Assembly (NCBI GenBank): GCA_017590115.1
Contig: JAGGNK010000114.1
Span: 1,054,001 to 1,118,000, forward strand
Direction: 5' to 3'
Length of the DNA: 64,000 bases
Source: Montifringilla adamsi
Taxonomy: Eukaryota > Chordata > Aves > Passeriformes > Passeridae
Shown: one piece after another, positions 29,804 to 42,640 of the stretch
How the letters are laid out: each line of letters opens with the position of its first letter
How positions within the stretch are numbered: the first letter of the stretch is position 1
Translations under genes and position numbers: made by a program
Notes under the pieces: generated by a model
The model's database searches: none
Told to the model about the DNA's origin: nothing
The model's input: only the letters and a program-made list of their open reading frames with translations

Positions 29804-30202
29804 TGTCCCGGTTTGTGCTGGGATAAATGTCTTCTCAGTAGCCTGTACAGTGCCGTGTTCTTGATTCAGAATGAGAATAATGTTGATAATATACTGATGC
29901 TTTGATTTTTGCTGAGTCGTGTTTCTCCTAAGGGCTCTTTTTTGTCTGTCTGTCTCATGCTCTACCGGGGAAAAGGTACACAAAAGAAACTGGGAGGGAG
30001 CATAGCCGTGACCGGTGACCCAAACTGGCCAAAGGGATGTTCACCTTTTTTATTTGTACTTTGTTCTCAATTATTAAACTGTTCTTATCTCAACCTACTT
30101 TTGATTCTCCTTCCCATTCCACTGAGTGTTGGGGGGGAGGGAGTGGGGTGGCTGAGCGAGCAGCTGTGCTGCTTTATTTCCAGCTGGGCTTAATCCACGA
30201 CA
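29804..30202 (+). mobile_element. Solo LTR, avian ERVL-like, with 5-bp TSD CTTTC
   Basis: The element is 399 bp, starts TGTCCCGGTTTGTGCTGGGA and ends CTTAATCCACGACA. It is flanked by identical CTTTC at 29,799-29,803 and 30,203-30,207, the 5-bp duplication expected of ERVL-type integrases. Inside, it has a GTTGATAA...ACTGATGC segment, an ATTAAA followed by CTGTTCTTATCTCAACC (likely the LTR poly(A) region), and GAGCGAGCAGC near the end. No internal retroviral sequence is adjacent, so it is a recombined solo LTR. Orientation is +, opposite to FAM89A, and its near end is 508 bp upstream of the FAM89A ATG. Confidence 0.88.
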
Positions 30203-30207
30203 CTTTC

Positions 30208-31090
30208 ACATGCTCACCAAGCCAAGTTTTGTGTTTAAGGTGTTTTATCTCCAAGCATTGCAACTACACAAACCTAGGTCTATCGGCTTTGTGAGTCAAA
30301 CTTCTCAATCTGAGGGTTAGCTCGTTGTCTGTCTTCCAGCGTTATTCACAGAGAGGATTATTGCTCTGCTTTACAGACATACCCAGATGCTCTCCTGAGA
30401 AGGCTGTGGAGAGGGAGCCATGCTCCAGGACCGCGGATGTGGCACAGGAATCCCCAAAACTGCCGGTGCAGCTGCAGCTCTGGTGCCACAACAATGCAAC
30501 CTCAATGTGCCAACTCTGATTTTGTGCCTTTTATGCTTCCTCCCTTTCTCCTTGACATATTTGCATCTCTGGAGTCTCTTAAAAAAAAATAAAAATAGGG
30601 CAGTTCTGGATTATTCAAAATCCGAACCAAAGCAGGGTATTAAATTGGAGTTCTGGGAATATGCTGCCATTGCAAAGCCAGATTGTTTAGAGGTGCATTC
30701 CTATTCCCATGACCCTGCTTTGTTTGTGGGGTTTTCTCTTCAAGAAATACCCAGATATGGTGATTTTGAGTTAAGTCTCTACATACTTTCAGTTTTGTTC
30801 CCAGACTCGCATGGTTTTTTCATGGTTTAAATGTCATTGGACTCTGTGACAATTGTTTTCAAACTGCTTACAGTTGAGGAAGCTTTTGCCAATCTTTGTT
30901 CATGTTTACATGCCACTTTAGGGATTGATTTTTCAAACAATCTGATGTGCTTTTTAATGATTTTTGCCCTGGAATTAAGAAGTTTTCTTTTCCCTGTTAG
31001 GCATGATGCTACTTCTGCCCAAGTTGATTGTGAAAAATAAAGTTGTGCTCATAGCTTTTATGAAAATAAAGGCATTTTAAACCATCCTTA
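30208..31090 (+). ncRNA. Possible 3' end of a divergent non-coding transcript
   Basis: Downstream of the FAM89A CpG island and LTR, on the opposite strand to FAM89A, two AATAAA signals lie close together (31,037-31,042 and near 31,062). CpG promoters often produce divergent transcripts. The open frames here (30,420-30,830 and 30,831-31,040) have no recognisable domain. No transcript evidence is available; this is inference only. Confidence 0.2.
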
Positions 31091-34000
31091 TTGTAGATTA
31101 AAAGTGTCAACCAAGGGTGCCTGACTTCAAGAACTTTGTTTTGGTTTTCTAAAGAAGTACGCACTACTATTTTTCTGCTTATTAGCAAATGTATTTATTT
31201 GTTCTCCATTCATCACCCCCTTTTTTCTCCCAGATGACAGCTATTTGAAAAAGCTTGTATTATTTTATCTAGGCCACCTTATCTTAATTTTATTTCAGTT
31301 TACCTGATTTCATTAAATTCGGAGTGCATTTTCTTCACACTTGTGTCCTTTAGGCACCTTGTTGCCATGTTTGCTATTGCAGGCATCTTTATGCTGCCTT
31401 ACTACTCAGCTTTGTAATCTGAAAAAGGAAAAGAACTGCTTTTTGGGTTTTCAGTGACCCTTCTCTCAACTGGCAACCTTATCTAGCCTTCATTCATACT
31501 AAATTCATAATTATCCTTTAAAATCTAAATCTACTGCTTTATTTATTTTGACCTAGTTGTAACAGGGTGATAATGGAAGCTGGAGTCTTTTGCAGTTATG
31601 TCTTTTGGTTATGAAGCAAGCTTTTGTTAGCTGTATAGACCTCTTGGTCTTTGTTGGTTTCCAAAATTGAACTACAGAAACATGTTACTTGTCAAAACTG
31701 ATCTTTGCTAAGGACATTACCTCAAAAAACCCCACATTAAAAATACATGTTGCTATGTCATAAAGAATTAGGAAGTTCCAGAAGAGTGGTGTCCCATAAC
31801 ATCTCCTTATGCATTACAGCGTGGGTTTAATTTACATGTTCATATGTGATGGTTTTCCTTTCCTAATTCATCAGGAGGATACACAATGCCTGTGCATCAT
31901 TTACTAACAACCCTCTCTCCAAATGTGGTGATCTGTATGCATTACAGCATACCTTGAATTGATACATTAAGACTGTTCCCTACAGCCTTTTCTCTGATGC
32001 TTTCACCTCTAATAACTGAGTTATCCACAGATGTTAATGGAATTCCTCATTATGACAGCCCTGTGTTAGTTATCCACATTAGAACGAGGACATGAGGACA
32101 CAGGGAGCTGAAGGTAGGTCATGGTAAAAAACTTCAACTAATTTTAAATGCTTGGTTTGTGATTCCTGGAAATGACTTTTCACCCAACAGAACTGACAAA
32201 AGGACATGTGCCTCTGCTTCAAGCTACCCTGCACAGAGCAGCACCTTTGCTTAAATCTACCTTCATTAGGAATTTAAAGTAATACTCCACAGTTTGCAGC
32301 AACGTGGCACGTGTCACATTTGTCACCTGTGCATCAGGGATGTCCTAAAACTTCCTAAACAAGATGCATCAGAGCTCGTCTGTCAGTATCCTTTTTGTGT
32401 TGGGAAGATGTCTCTCACTAGGTTAACTTGCAGTCAGAATTACTTGTCAACGGCCAGTCAGGATCCAGATATCACAATCTGGGTATATTTGCAAGGCAAA
32501 TTAATAATTAGTTACACATGCTTTACTCTTCCATTTGTCCTGGTAGTTAAAGTGCCTGAACACACTCTGTTTCTCATGAGGCCTATGGCTTTCATCACTG
32601 GTATGGAGGAACAGAGATCAGACTGTTCTGTGGTGCTTTGGGAATGATGTGAATCTCAGCCACTTGGCAGAAGAGAATTTAGAATTTGCTGGGTATAATT
32701 GGAACTTGATATATTATGCCATATAGTGGTATATCCAAACAGAAACTAGATTTTCAGCTAAAGATCATTCAATTCTTAGGCATCATTTTTCATCAGTTTT
32801 AAATAAAAATGGTCGGGTCCTAATTTTGACACTTTTTCCCCAGGTATATTTTTATATCTCTGCCTAAAAGGTGAAACCCCAAGTATATTCTAACACATAT
32901 CATGAGGGCTTCCAGCTAGGCCCCTAACAAAATGGTATCCCAGATCTAGAGCAGAGATCCTCCTATTTAAGCTACCTGAGTAAACCGGAGCAATAGAGGG
33001 CTTTTACCTTTTTTATAGGTCTGCTACCTCATAGATACCCAAGAAGAACACTTCAGCCTGTACAGGATTCAGAACAAAGTGCTAAAAACACAAATACGGA
33101 GGTTTGGGGATCCAGGTTCCAGTTTAAAGTTCTGGATGAAATGTATTCTTGTGGCTATAAACCCTGGTACACACCACTTGCTCTCAGCCTGCTGCTGTTG
33201 CCCTTGTTGGTTTTTCACCAGATCCTGTCCTTGTGCTGGCATGGACCCTGTTCCAAAGCAGTGTCCCCTAGCTATGGTCTCCAATGCCATCAGTCCTATC
33301 TGTGCCTTTTCTTGCTTCAGCTGCCACACAACGTGGATGCTCGATCTGTGTGTCTCTGGAGAGGGATCCTGGACCAAGAAATCCCTGGCCCTTTATGCCC
33401 TCACTAGCTGTGCACGAGATCTTCACCTGCCCTGCTCCTCTGGGTCTATTGGCAATTCGTGGGGTCCACCAACACCTCACTGAAGTCGTTCTCCATGCCC
33501 AGGTGGGCAGCTCTTATCTTACACCTTGGGCCAGCCTTAGGGCCCTCCGGGTCTCAGTCCTTATTTGAAGATAACCAGCCTTCGTTTATCCTCTGCTTTG
33601 CCATTCATGTTAGCAAACAGAGTCCATTTAGAGTGTACCTATGCTAATTTTTGAGCAGGACCCACTCATGCTAAACTGTAAGCAACTTACAGTTAAACTT
33701 ATGCCTACACAATTAATTTCTAACATGCTATAAGAAAACTCATTTTACTCTTCAGCACTCTTTCTGCTGTCTTCCTCAGCTTCTCTGCCAAATTGGATGC
33801 TACCCTTTAGCCTGCTGCAGTGAAGCAACACTGCTAATTCTTCCTTTTTATTGGAGAAACAAAAAAAAAGCAAATTTTGACAACGGAGAGAGAATGTGTC
33901 TAGGGCATGGGGGGTAGGTGTGACAGAAAGGTGGTTAGGACTGAGCCAAGCAAGGGCAATAGATTCAACAGGAATCAGAGGTTACAGGCAGTGATCTGTA

Positions 34001-35915
34001 GAGATCTCATAGTATGTGTTAGTAACTGTTTCATCATTGATGGCAACTCCCAGCTGGCAAGAATGCACTTGCAAGGTTTTGTTTTTCTTGTGAGCTTTGG
34101 TTTTTTGTTGTTGGGTTGTTGGTTTGCTTTGCTTTGCTTAGGTTTTGGTTTTTTAAGTGGCAGCAACTCAAAGCAGAGCTCTCTTTCCTCTCTCCTTTTC
34201 TCAGTGAGGATGGTAGGGATTTTTGAACTAATTTATACCCATCAGTTAAAGCAGTGAGAAGCAGTATGGAAATCTGAAAAGCATGTGCATATAGTGGCAA
34301 GTAGTTACATTTCTGCAGTGATGACTGGTCTAATTCCTATCTCTCACTGTATTTTTTTACACTGCAGTCAGTTCCAAGTGCTGTGTTTTGTGTTGTGAAT
34401 AGGAAAAAAAGACTCAAAGTATGTACTTTCATATCAAAAATTCCAGTTCAGGATTGTAGGAAGGATCATGCTAAGGAGAAATAAGAACTGGATCTGAAAG
34501 TAAAGTTGGCAGGACCTCTAGTTGAGGTATCCAACTGTTTGTTTTCCTGATGATTTCAAAATATGGTTTATTCATATCTCAGTTCAACTTCAGATCAAAC
34601 TATAAATCTTCTCCACAGTACATCACTCTGTGCACTGCAACACTGGTTTTAAAATCTCCATATTCTGTCCTCTCACCTTATTAAATTAGATGTAGTGGTA
34701 TCAGTCTTTTTTTTCTTACCTCTCCAGCCTCATAGATTCTTCCCCATTTTGTGAACTCTAGAAAAAAATAATTGTAATTTAGACCACATCAAATTCATAA
34801 TCCTATAATGTGTCCCTTTTTTCAGGATTTCTGTTGTAGTTAAGAAAGCAAGCCATTTAATTATTTCTTATCAATTGGCAAAAATAAATCCCCCAAAATG
34901 AAACAAGAAACAATGGTAGGCTGTAGGAATTTATAATTTCAGTATTATATGAAAATTCATAGCCATGAAATAATCCAGCAGAGTTTGTAAGGTAACTGTG
35001 TAATAAACGAGCCTTGTGCCCAAAGTTCTTAGTGGCTCTGGACATCTTCCCTACATGTCCTTTTGCTGTGTCAAAAAAAAAAAAAAATTAAGGACTTCAA
35101 AGTGCTTTGGGATATTTTTCTCCTCTTTCCTATGAGTTTAGTATAGTTCTGATAAGAATTTGCCTCTTCCAAAAGATGGTTTGAGGGGGCATTTATTACA
35201 GTCTCTGTGGTTAGTTCAGTTTGTTAGCCTCACAACAACTCATTTCTTACTCTCAACAGTCCAACTTGACTTACAGTAACAGCTTTCCAGAATCTGATTA
35301 CTGAAAGCAGATCGCCAGGGGATCAGAGCTACAGGCTTTAAGGGTATTTGTCTTATTATCCCAGTGACACTGAGCAGACCCTTTCCTTTAGTGAGATCTG
35401 CATTGGGGTCAGATCTGGACTATGCTGTCTAAGGTGGGCTGAGGTCATTTGAGGTAAAAATGACGGGAGCTCTAAATCTGCAGGCGAAACGGCACAGCAG
35501 GAAGCAAGCTGCTGAGCAGGAATGGCTGCGGGTGCACAGGAGTGGGAAGGACTTCTGCTTGCAAAGTGCACTACATTGCAGATTCTCTAGCAATTTGCAT
35601 CTGCCTTAAAGCCCTTTTGATTGAGGAATGGTCACTGGTAATTTTTAAAAAAGAATTCTTTATTTCTCTGTGAAATGGTCATTTGGAACAAACATGGAAG
35701 TTTCTATGTACTATAATGTCAGGGGATCTTAGCAAAGAGATCATATTTCTTGCTTCTTTCTTCTGTGTTCTCCCTTAGCAAATGTGTGTATCAGATTTTT
35801 TTTTTTCCAGGCTGAATATGGAAATCTGTTAGATAACATGTTTTCACTAGATAGAAGTAGATTACACTGCTCAGGAGATAAACATTCCTCTTCAGCTGTA
35901 AATGGCTATAATGCT
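31091..35915. other. Intergenic DNA, no gene recognised
   Basis: It is AT-rich non-coding sequence. A GC-richer block at about 33,060-33,560 has overlapping open frames on both strands, none with known motifs. A T/G-rich low-complexity stretch with TTTGC repeats lies at about 34,075-34,157. An A run is at about 35,073-35,087. Confidence 0.55.
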
Positions 35916-35932
35916 NNNNNNNNNNNNNNNNN
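35916..35932. other. Assembly gap (17 N)
   Basis: Seventeen undetermined bases directly precede a homopolymer of G. The true length of missing sequence is unknown. Confidence 0.98.
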
Positions 35933-35957
35933 GGGGGGGGGGGGGGGGGGGGGGGGG
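35933..35957. repeat. Run of 25 G next to the assembly gap
   Basis: Twenty-five consecutive G follow the N gap. It may be a real poly-G tract that stopped sequencing, or a sequencing or gap-fill artefact. Its length should not be trusted. Confidence 0.95.
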
Positions 35958-38900
35958 CATAATTTTATATTCAGAAGTACCTGTGTTTTTGTAACATGAC
36001 CTTTCCTCTCCTGCAATGCAAGTAGACAGATTTGTGCCTGAACTGAGTTGCCGAATAATTAAGTTCAAAACTGAGGCTGTAGAAAGCTCCAGTTCGTACC
36101 CTTCAGTTCAGCAGTGCCAAATACCATTGTCCCATACTGCCCTCCGCCTGCCTGGAGCCCTGCCTGCCGCTCGGAAGGGAGAGTGATGAGCAAATTTCAG
36201 CAGGGCCTCTTCCTTGCAGCAGCTGGGGTTGCACAGGATGGATGAGGCTTCAGTGATGCCTGAGAGCACAGCAGCAGCCAAATTGAGGCCAGGCCAGAGC
36301 TTGAGGGGAGCATCCTCATGTGGACCTGGATCTCCTTGTCTTGTGCTGAAATTGAGCCACCTCTGAGGTGGGACAGGGAAAATCATTTAATGGTGTGTAA
36401 CATTATTTCTAAACAGTTTAGAGGAGAAAGATACTCTATGTAATTGAAAGTTCATTTAGGTAGAGAGAATGTAATTACCTGGCACAGTTAGAGGAGCAAA
36501 GCTATTATGACTCTTTGATGAAAGTTGTCATCGGTTTTTAATGCCCAACAGGTGACTAGAATTTTTGTTTCATATTTCCTACAAATTCATGCACATTCAG
36601 CAGCCCCAGTGACCCCTAAATTCAGTGCAGGGACACTCAGCAATTACTGACTCAGAGGCAGATGTTCTCCTAGTTGAACTATGATCATTGTTTCTTGCAG
36701 CATTTTAGTATGTAGCACCCAAACAGCAACAAGTTTGGGCCTTATTTCATATGGGCAACCTACTTCTGTAATGGTACAGACAAAGGAATATCTTTGAAAT
36801 ACTGTCAGTATTTAAAAATTGAATACATTCTATGCAGCAAACATAATGCTTGAAAATAACTTCTTGGTATACATGATACCTGATTTTCACCTGGTATGAG
36901 CTTGGCAGAGAACTAGTATCAAAGCAGTTTACATTTCAAACAGTGTGGAAACAATCCACCCCTCTTTCCCCCCTTTCTTCTTTATTAGAAAAGCCCCTCT
37001 CAGGCAGTGCAAACTGTGTGGTTTTTTCTCTGTCTCCTGCCCAGGAACTATATGTGCCTGCCAGGAGGGAGGGTGATCCTTATCAGCATGTGCTGAGCTC
37101 ATATGCCTCTCAACATTTCAATTTCTTCCAGACAGACATGATTGTCCCAGTCTGACATGTGGACTGAGAGAAACACATCCAGCTCACCCGGGGATCCAAA
37201 GGTTCAGTTCATCCTCCCTCCTTGAAGTCCCTTCAGCTTTTCAGAGCTGTTCTTTGTTGGTAGAGATATTGAGGAATAACTGTAATGCCAACAGCTGTCA
37301 TAGCCAGGTGGGAATTGTGCTGGTGTGCAGCGATTCCTGCACACACCTTAGGCACCTGCTGCAACATTGGAGACAGGTCAGGTGACAGAATCAAACCATA
37401 TAATAATCCAGTCAATTCTTTGTCATTTTACAACTTGGTGCCATCTGAAGCATGGCACAGAGAAAGCCTCACCCAAAAAGCAATCTGCAGTAAATGTTGA
37501 GGTTGCAAAAGGAAATGAAAACTTAAAGTAAAACAAAAGGCTAAAACCCCTGCAGGGGGAAATGCGACAGCAAATATCCGCAAAAAGGGGAAGCTGCTAA
37601 GTCCAAACATCAGTGCTGGAAATGAGATCAGATCAAGCTGATCCCTAATCTGTCACTGACAGGAACAAACAGGTATACAAATGAGTTGAAGGGAAAAACA
37701 AGAATTTATGAAGTATTTTTGGCAAGTCTGGAAAAATAAGAGTCATTCCACTCGGCAAATGTAATCTAAAGTCTTCTTTGCTTTTCTTTGTTGAGTTGTC
37801 CAGGGAAGATGGAAGCCTACAGAGACTGCCTGAATAAGAACCATCAAAAATAGGATTGCTATCAAGTCCAACACTTGCTGTGAAAATAAAAGTCAGTTTT
37901 AAGGCACATCAATAATTTTATTTCCACTTGCATCTCTAAAGAATGCTAAGGAGTTAGAAGTGGTGGAGACCTTTTGAGATCTTGTTTACAGGTTGGACAG
38001 GCAAAAGCAGCTTCTTCCTTATTAGCCTCCTTTCTCTCTTAGCTTCTTTTTTAAAACTGTGACAGGATAAACAAAATATAATTTATACATGGCCACAAAC
38101 TATGAGAAATAAGATGTGGAGTGCAAGGTATGCACGCTTTGAGTTCAACTTACTGTTCTTAAAACACTTTCAGCGTGCAATTGCTCTTTAATTATGAGTT
38201 TTCAGAACTTTTTGGAAAACCAGTGACCTGGAATAACTTTTAGATATCCCAAAATTATTGTCAAATTTCAATCATAGGAAAAAAAATTGAGAACCATCTC
38301 TTTTATTTTTCAATGCTTATGAAAACTTTAAAATAGAATGAACATAATTTTGTCAGTGCTTTGAAAATAGGTTACTTGTATCCTGTGGCACTCACTCTTT
38401 TGATGAAGACATTTCTATTTACCAACCTTATTCTTGTCAAGTCATGGTTTTCTGTGATATTGCTTTGAGGTAGAGAGAAAAAGAGGTAAAATGATAATTT
38501 GATATCACTTTAGTGAAATATCATAGATCAGAAGAAAGCAGTAACTCATAAATACCATGATTTTTTAATAATTTCAGAACTGAAATATGTTGCTGCCTCT
38601 GGTCTAGACTTGATTCTGAAAATTAATTACTTTTAATTCTCATTTATTTAATGAAGTATCAACAAAGTCACAGCTAGCTAAAACTGCGAGAAGTGCTCAA
38701 TTTAAGAGACTTTTCAAAATTTTCATAGGAAGATGCTTCCTAATATGTTCTGGAGACTTCTGTCATTCCTAGAATAAGCACCATGAGGCTTGATCCAAAT
38801 CTTATGGAATTCAGTGTCAGTCTGTCCGCTGGCTTCAGCTGTAGAGAGGATTGGGTTAGAGCCTGTGTCTGAAACAATGGGAGGCCTGTGGTGTCCGAAT

Positions 38901-41900
38901 GGTGGATGTTTCAGAGAAGAACTGGCAAACAATCTTGCTGTCAAGCTTTTCCTTAGGGGACCTCAGTCTTCAGAGCAGTACTGATTCACCAAATAAACCT
39001 GGAAGGTGCATAATAATCACATAAAAAAGGAAGAAGAAAAATGGTGTTATTTGTAATACTAGCTTGTATAAAGGACACAATCAGTTTTATAAGAGAAAAT
39101 GTAGGGAATTTGAAGAAGGCTTTCATTAAGCAATATTAATAGTGAAGTTCCATCACATTTCACAAACAGACACTAAATGTGTGGCGTTTTTTTAGTGTGA
39201 GGGCAAGAACTTAATGTCTGATTTACAAATGCTACTTGTGATACTGGCAGTGATATGAAACAATTTGAAGAACTGCAGGTGACCATGTCCTGGATTACTG
39301 TTGTATGATAACATCAGTATTTTGCTGCTAAATGGCCAAGTTGTGCAGGTAAGGTGTTTTTACTCTTGTCCTCACTGGTTTTCACACTATTGCTCCATCT
39401 TGCTGATACATTTGAGTGTGGTTCAGCCCTTCTCAATTTTAATCTTCATCTTTTTAAGAGTTTGTTTTGGGTTGGTTTTGGTTTTCTGGTTTGTTTTGTG
39501 GGGGTTTCCTGCTAGGTTTTTGTTTGTTTCTTCTAATAGCCATATAGCAATACTTTTACCATTGCAGACTGAAAGGCCTGGTTTTATGTAATCACTCCTT
39601 TTCCTCAAAGCATCTCCTAGAAGTGTGAAGTGCACTGCCACACTCATTTGAACCCCAGCATAGCAGTGTGGTTGTGTAATGCACTTCTCTAAATCAGCTT
39701 GAGCAGATGGGAAGGAAAATAGCTTGAGCTAGCACAGCACAACTCCCCTTGGGCTCTTTTCAGATGGAGGTGGAAGTACAGCCTGGCAATGCCGTACTGT
39801 CTTTATTTTGTCCTCTTGAATGACAGAGGCAGCCTAGCCTGAACAAAGAATTATTCCCCCTGGCTCTTCCTCTCCTCCCAATTTACACTGGGAGCACTGT
39901 ACAACTACACTCTTTTAAATATTGCTTGTATGGTAATTTTTCTCAGTCATCACACATTGCTTCATTTCTACTGGTGTTTAGACAAAAAAGAGAGCATATC
40001 AATAAAAAATTAAATAAGTGAGATATAAACAACATAGGTCAAAAGGTGATTAAAAATAGTGACATTAACAAATCTTTTTTTATACTTATCAGGTAGGAAG
40101 CTCACAGCTGCATTAATAAATTGAACCTTGTCAGTTTATTAAAACTCCATGATCATCACTAGTAAATTTATCCAAAACAGAAGGAATGGAACACTACCAA
40201 GCAAGCTAAACGCATCACTTTAATTCAACCTCACTGTAATCACTAAAGCAATGAATTTGGCTTTAGCTGGCATCATCTGCTCTCTGGTGTAGAAGTAAAT
40301 GGTTATATAAAAACAATGCAAAAATCTAGTTAGAAGTGACTGTTTTAATGAACCATTAGGGAAAACAGCTCCATGTTAAGACAATTGTAACAGAATCCAC
40401 TGCTTTTTGAGCAAAAGCTTCACCTGGAAAATTTGTTAATGTGAAATTAATTACACACATTAATGTCAGTGGTGGTGTCACAGGTTTTTAAGTACCAGGT
40501 CAGCTATTCAGTGACGGAGGGACACATCCATGATCTGACCAGAGGTGCTGCTTATTCATGGTGCCTCATGAACAAGCAGCAGGAAGAGCTCAAATCTTCA
40601 GTTTAGTACCCTTGCCCCAGAGCAAGCCACAGCCGTACCTCAGAACCTGCCCAAAGAGCCATGAAAAGATCAGATTTTTCTCCTGCCCTTGCTCTGATAA
40701 TCCAACAGAAGTGCCTGTCCTCTTTTTCTTGTATTTCATCTAAGGATTCAGTTCACTTTCAGCCTTCTTTCCTCATATAATTTATTTATGTCAGTGGTTG
40801 GGAAATTCTAACCACTTTAAGCTTTTACAATTTTCAAAAAGACTACAGCCCTGTGTGCAAGAATATTCCCTTATGTACATCATCTGCAACTTAAATTGTG
40901 CTAGACCTAGTTCAGGATGTCAGCAAAATGGGCCAAAGAACTAATAAAGCTACAGAGAGTTTAGGTTGTCAAATTCTTTGTGGTCCAGGGACAAACACTG
41001 TTAGAGAACCTGGAGCAGCAAGGTGCTGAAACAGATTTAAGCCTTTCTAAGCCAACCTGGTTGTGATTTTCCATATATGCAACATTAACTCTGAATTCAC
41101 TGGCTCCAATTCCTCCCAGTCGCCTTCATTCTCATTGAAGTTTCCTAAGTTTTACACCACTCTGCTCTGTATCACACTTGCGTCTTAACCCAGCGTTGTC
41201 TATTTCCTTCACATTTCTCCAACTCTTTTAAATGAGTAATTCTGCAACATTTTGCTGTGCTTCCTTCTCTTGCAAAGGTCGAATGTATTTTTTTCCTACC
41301 TTTTTGAAGCTTCAGTGTAAAGTGAAGCACCAGGGGAGCCCTTCCAGCTTTTATTTTCTCTACAGGAGTCTGTGCTTAGTTTACTGTCTTCGCAGAAGAC
41401 CACGTGAGCAGCAGAGTTCACAACTGACCTAAGAGGCTCAATTATGCTCCCACTCTCAGCACAGGCAGAGCCAATCCATTTTTCATCACTGTGGCAGGGG
41501 TTTCTACAGGTCTCGTGATTTTTGCAGGGTTCCTTATGGGAAATTCAATGAGGAGAATCACAGAAGATGTTGGAAGATGATAAACACAGGAGAAGCTTTG
41601 AGGGCGTTGTTTTGGTTGTGGAAAAGAGAGATAATGACATTGAAAAAGAAATAGTGATAAGAAAGAAGTAAAGAGAGAAGAAAAGCCTCTTTTGAGGTTA
41701 GGTTCTCAGCAGGGAAGGAGGAGCTCAGTTTAAAGGTCATTGGGGCTTTTGCTGGAGTAAAAATAATGAGGAGGAATAGGCAAATTTGAAATGTGTATTT
41801 GGGGGACATTACCCCAGTGGTATGGTGAAGTGTGTAACCAGTGAGACAATAAAGAAAGAAACAAAAGAAAGATGTGGCAAAAGGAAATAAATGTTTTCTG

Positions 41901-42160
41901 GAAACAGTGTGGAGAAAAATAATGCCCTTAAAACAGTAAGTAAAATTGTCAGCATGGTGAAAAGGAGAAGCCAAACAAAGTGGGAAAAGAGAAAAACAAG
42001 AACATTTATGCTGAAATGCATGTAGGGGAGAGTAGGTTCTGCTTCCTCTGTTTTTTCTCAAGCTTCTATTAATGTATGTAGTGAAGATCCCTTATTTTTC
42101 CATTCACATGTTTCTTTGCACCTTTCCACATAACTTTTCTATGTTTATGGGTATATATAT
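35958..42160. other. Intergenic DNA, no gene recognised
   Basis: It is AT-rich non-coding sequence. A T/G-rich low-complexity stretch lies at about 39,460-39,530. A purine-rich stretch lies at about 41,545-42,005 on the + strand; its complement gives a 167-codon open frame without family motifs. No splice-supported coding exon was seen. Confidence 0.55.
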
Positions 42161-42640
42161 CACAGAATCACAGAATATGCCAAGTTGGAAGGAACCCACA
42201 AGGATGATTGAGTCCAAATCCCAGCCCTGCACAGGACACCCCAAGAGTCACATCCTGTGCTTGAGAGCATTGTCCAAACACTTCTTGAGCTCTGTCAGGC
42301 TTGGGACTGTGACCACTTCCCTGGGGAGCCTGTTCCAGTGCCCAACCACCCTCTTGGTGAAGAACATTTTCCTGATATCCAACCTAAACCTTTCCTGACA
42401 CAACTTCAGGCCATTCCCTCAGGTCCTGTCACTGGGCACCACAGAGAAGACATCAGTGTCTGCCCCTCCTGTTCCCCTCACAAGGAAGCTGTAACTGCAA
42501 TGAGGTCTCCCCTCCAGGCTGAACAGACCAAGTGTCCTCAGCTGCTCCTCATACAGCTTCCCCTCAAGGCTCTTCACCATCTTTCTAGCCCCCCTTTGGA
42601 TGCTCTCTAACAGCTTAATATCTTTCTTATATTGTGGTGT
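42161..42640 (-). mobile_element. CR1 LINE 3' end (truncated, - strand)
   Basis: The + strand starts TCACAGAATCACAGAATATGCC, then AAGTTGGAAGGAACCCAC, GAGTCCAAATCCCAGCCCTG, CTGTTCCAGTGCCCAACCACC, GAAGAACATTTTCCTGATATCC, GTCACTGGGCACCAC, TCCAGGCTGAACAGACCAAG and CAGCTTAATATCTTTCTT. This is the antisense of a typical bird CR1 3' end. It retains longer consensus matches than the FAM89A intron copy, so it is probably younger or of another subfamily. The right-hand border is soft because the element is 5'-truncated. Confidence 0.93.

Noticed and set aside
30420..31040. 136- and 69-codon frames downstream of the second LTR
   Set aside because: No recognisable motifs and no splice context; they may at most lie in a non-coding transcript.
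33069..33483. 102- and 134-codon frames on opposite strands
   Set aside because: Overlapping frames on both strands with no family motif; treated as an unexplained GC-richer block.
41558..42061. A 167-codon open frame on the - strand
   Set aside because: It lies opposite a purine-rich low-complexity tract, so stop codons are rare. It is rich in Phe/Leu/Ser, with no domain, splice support or promoter.
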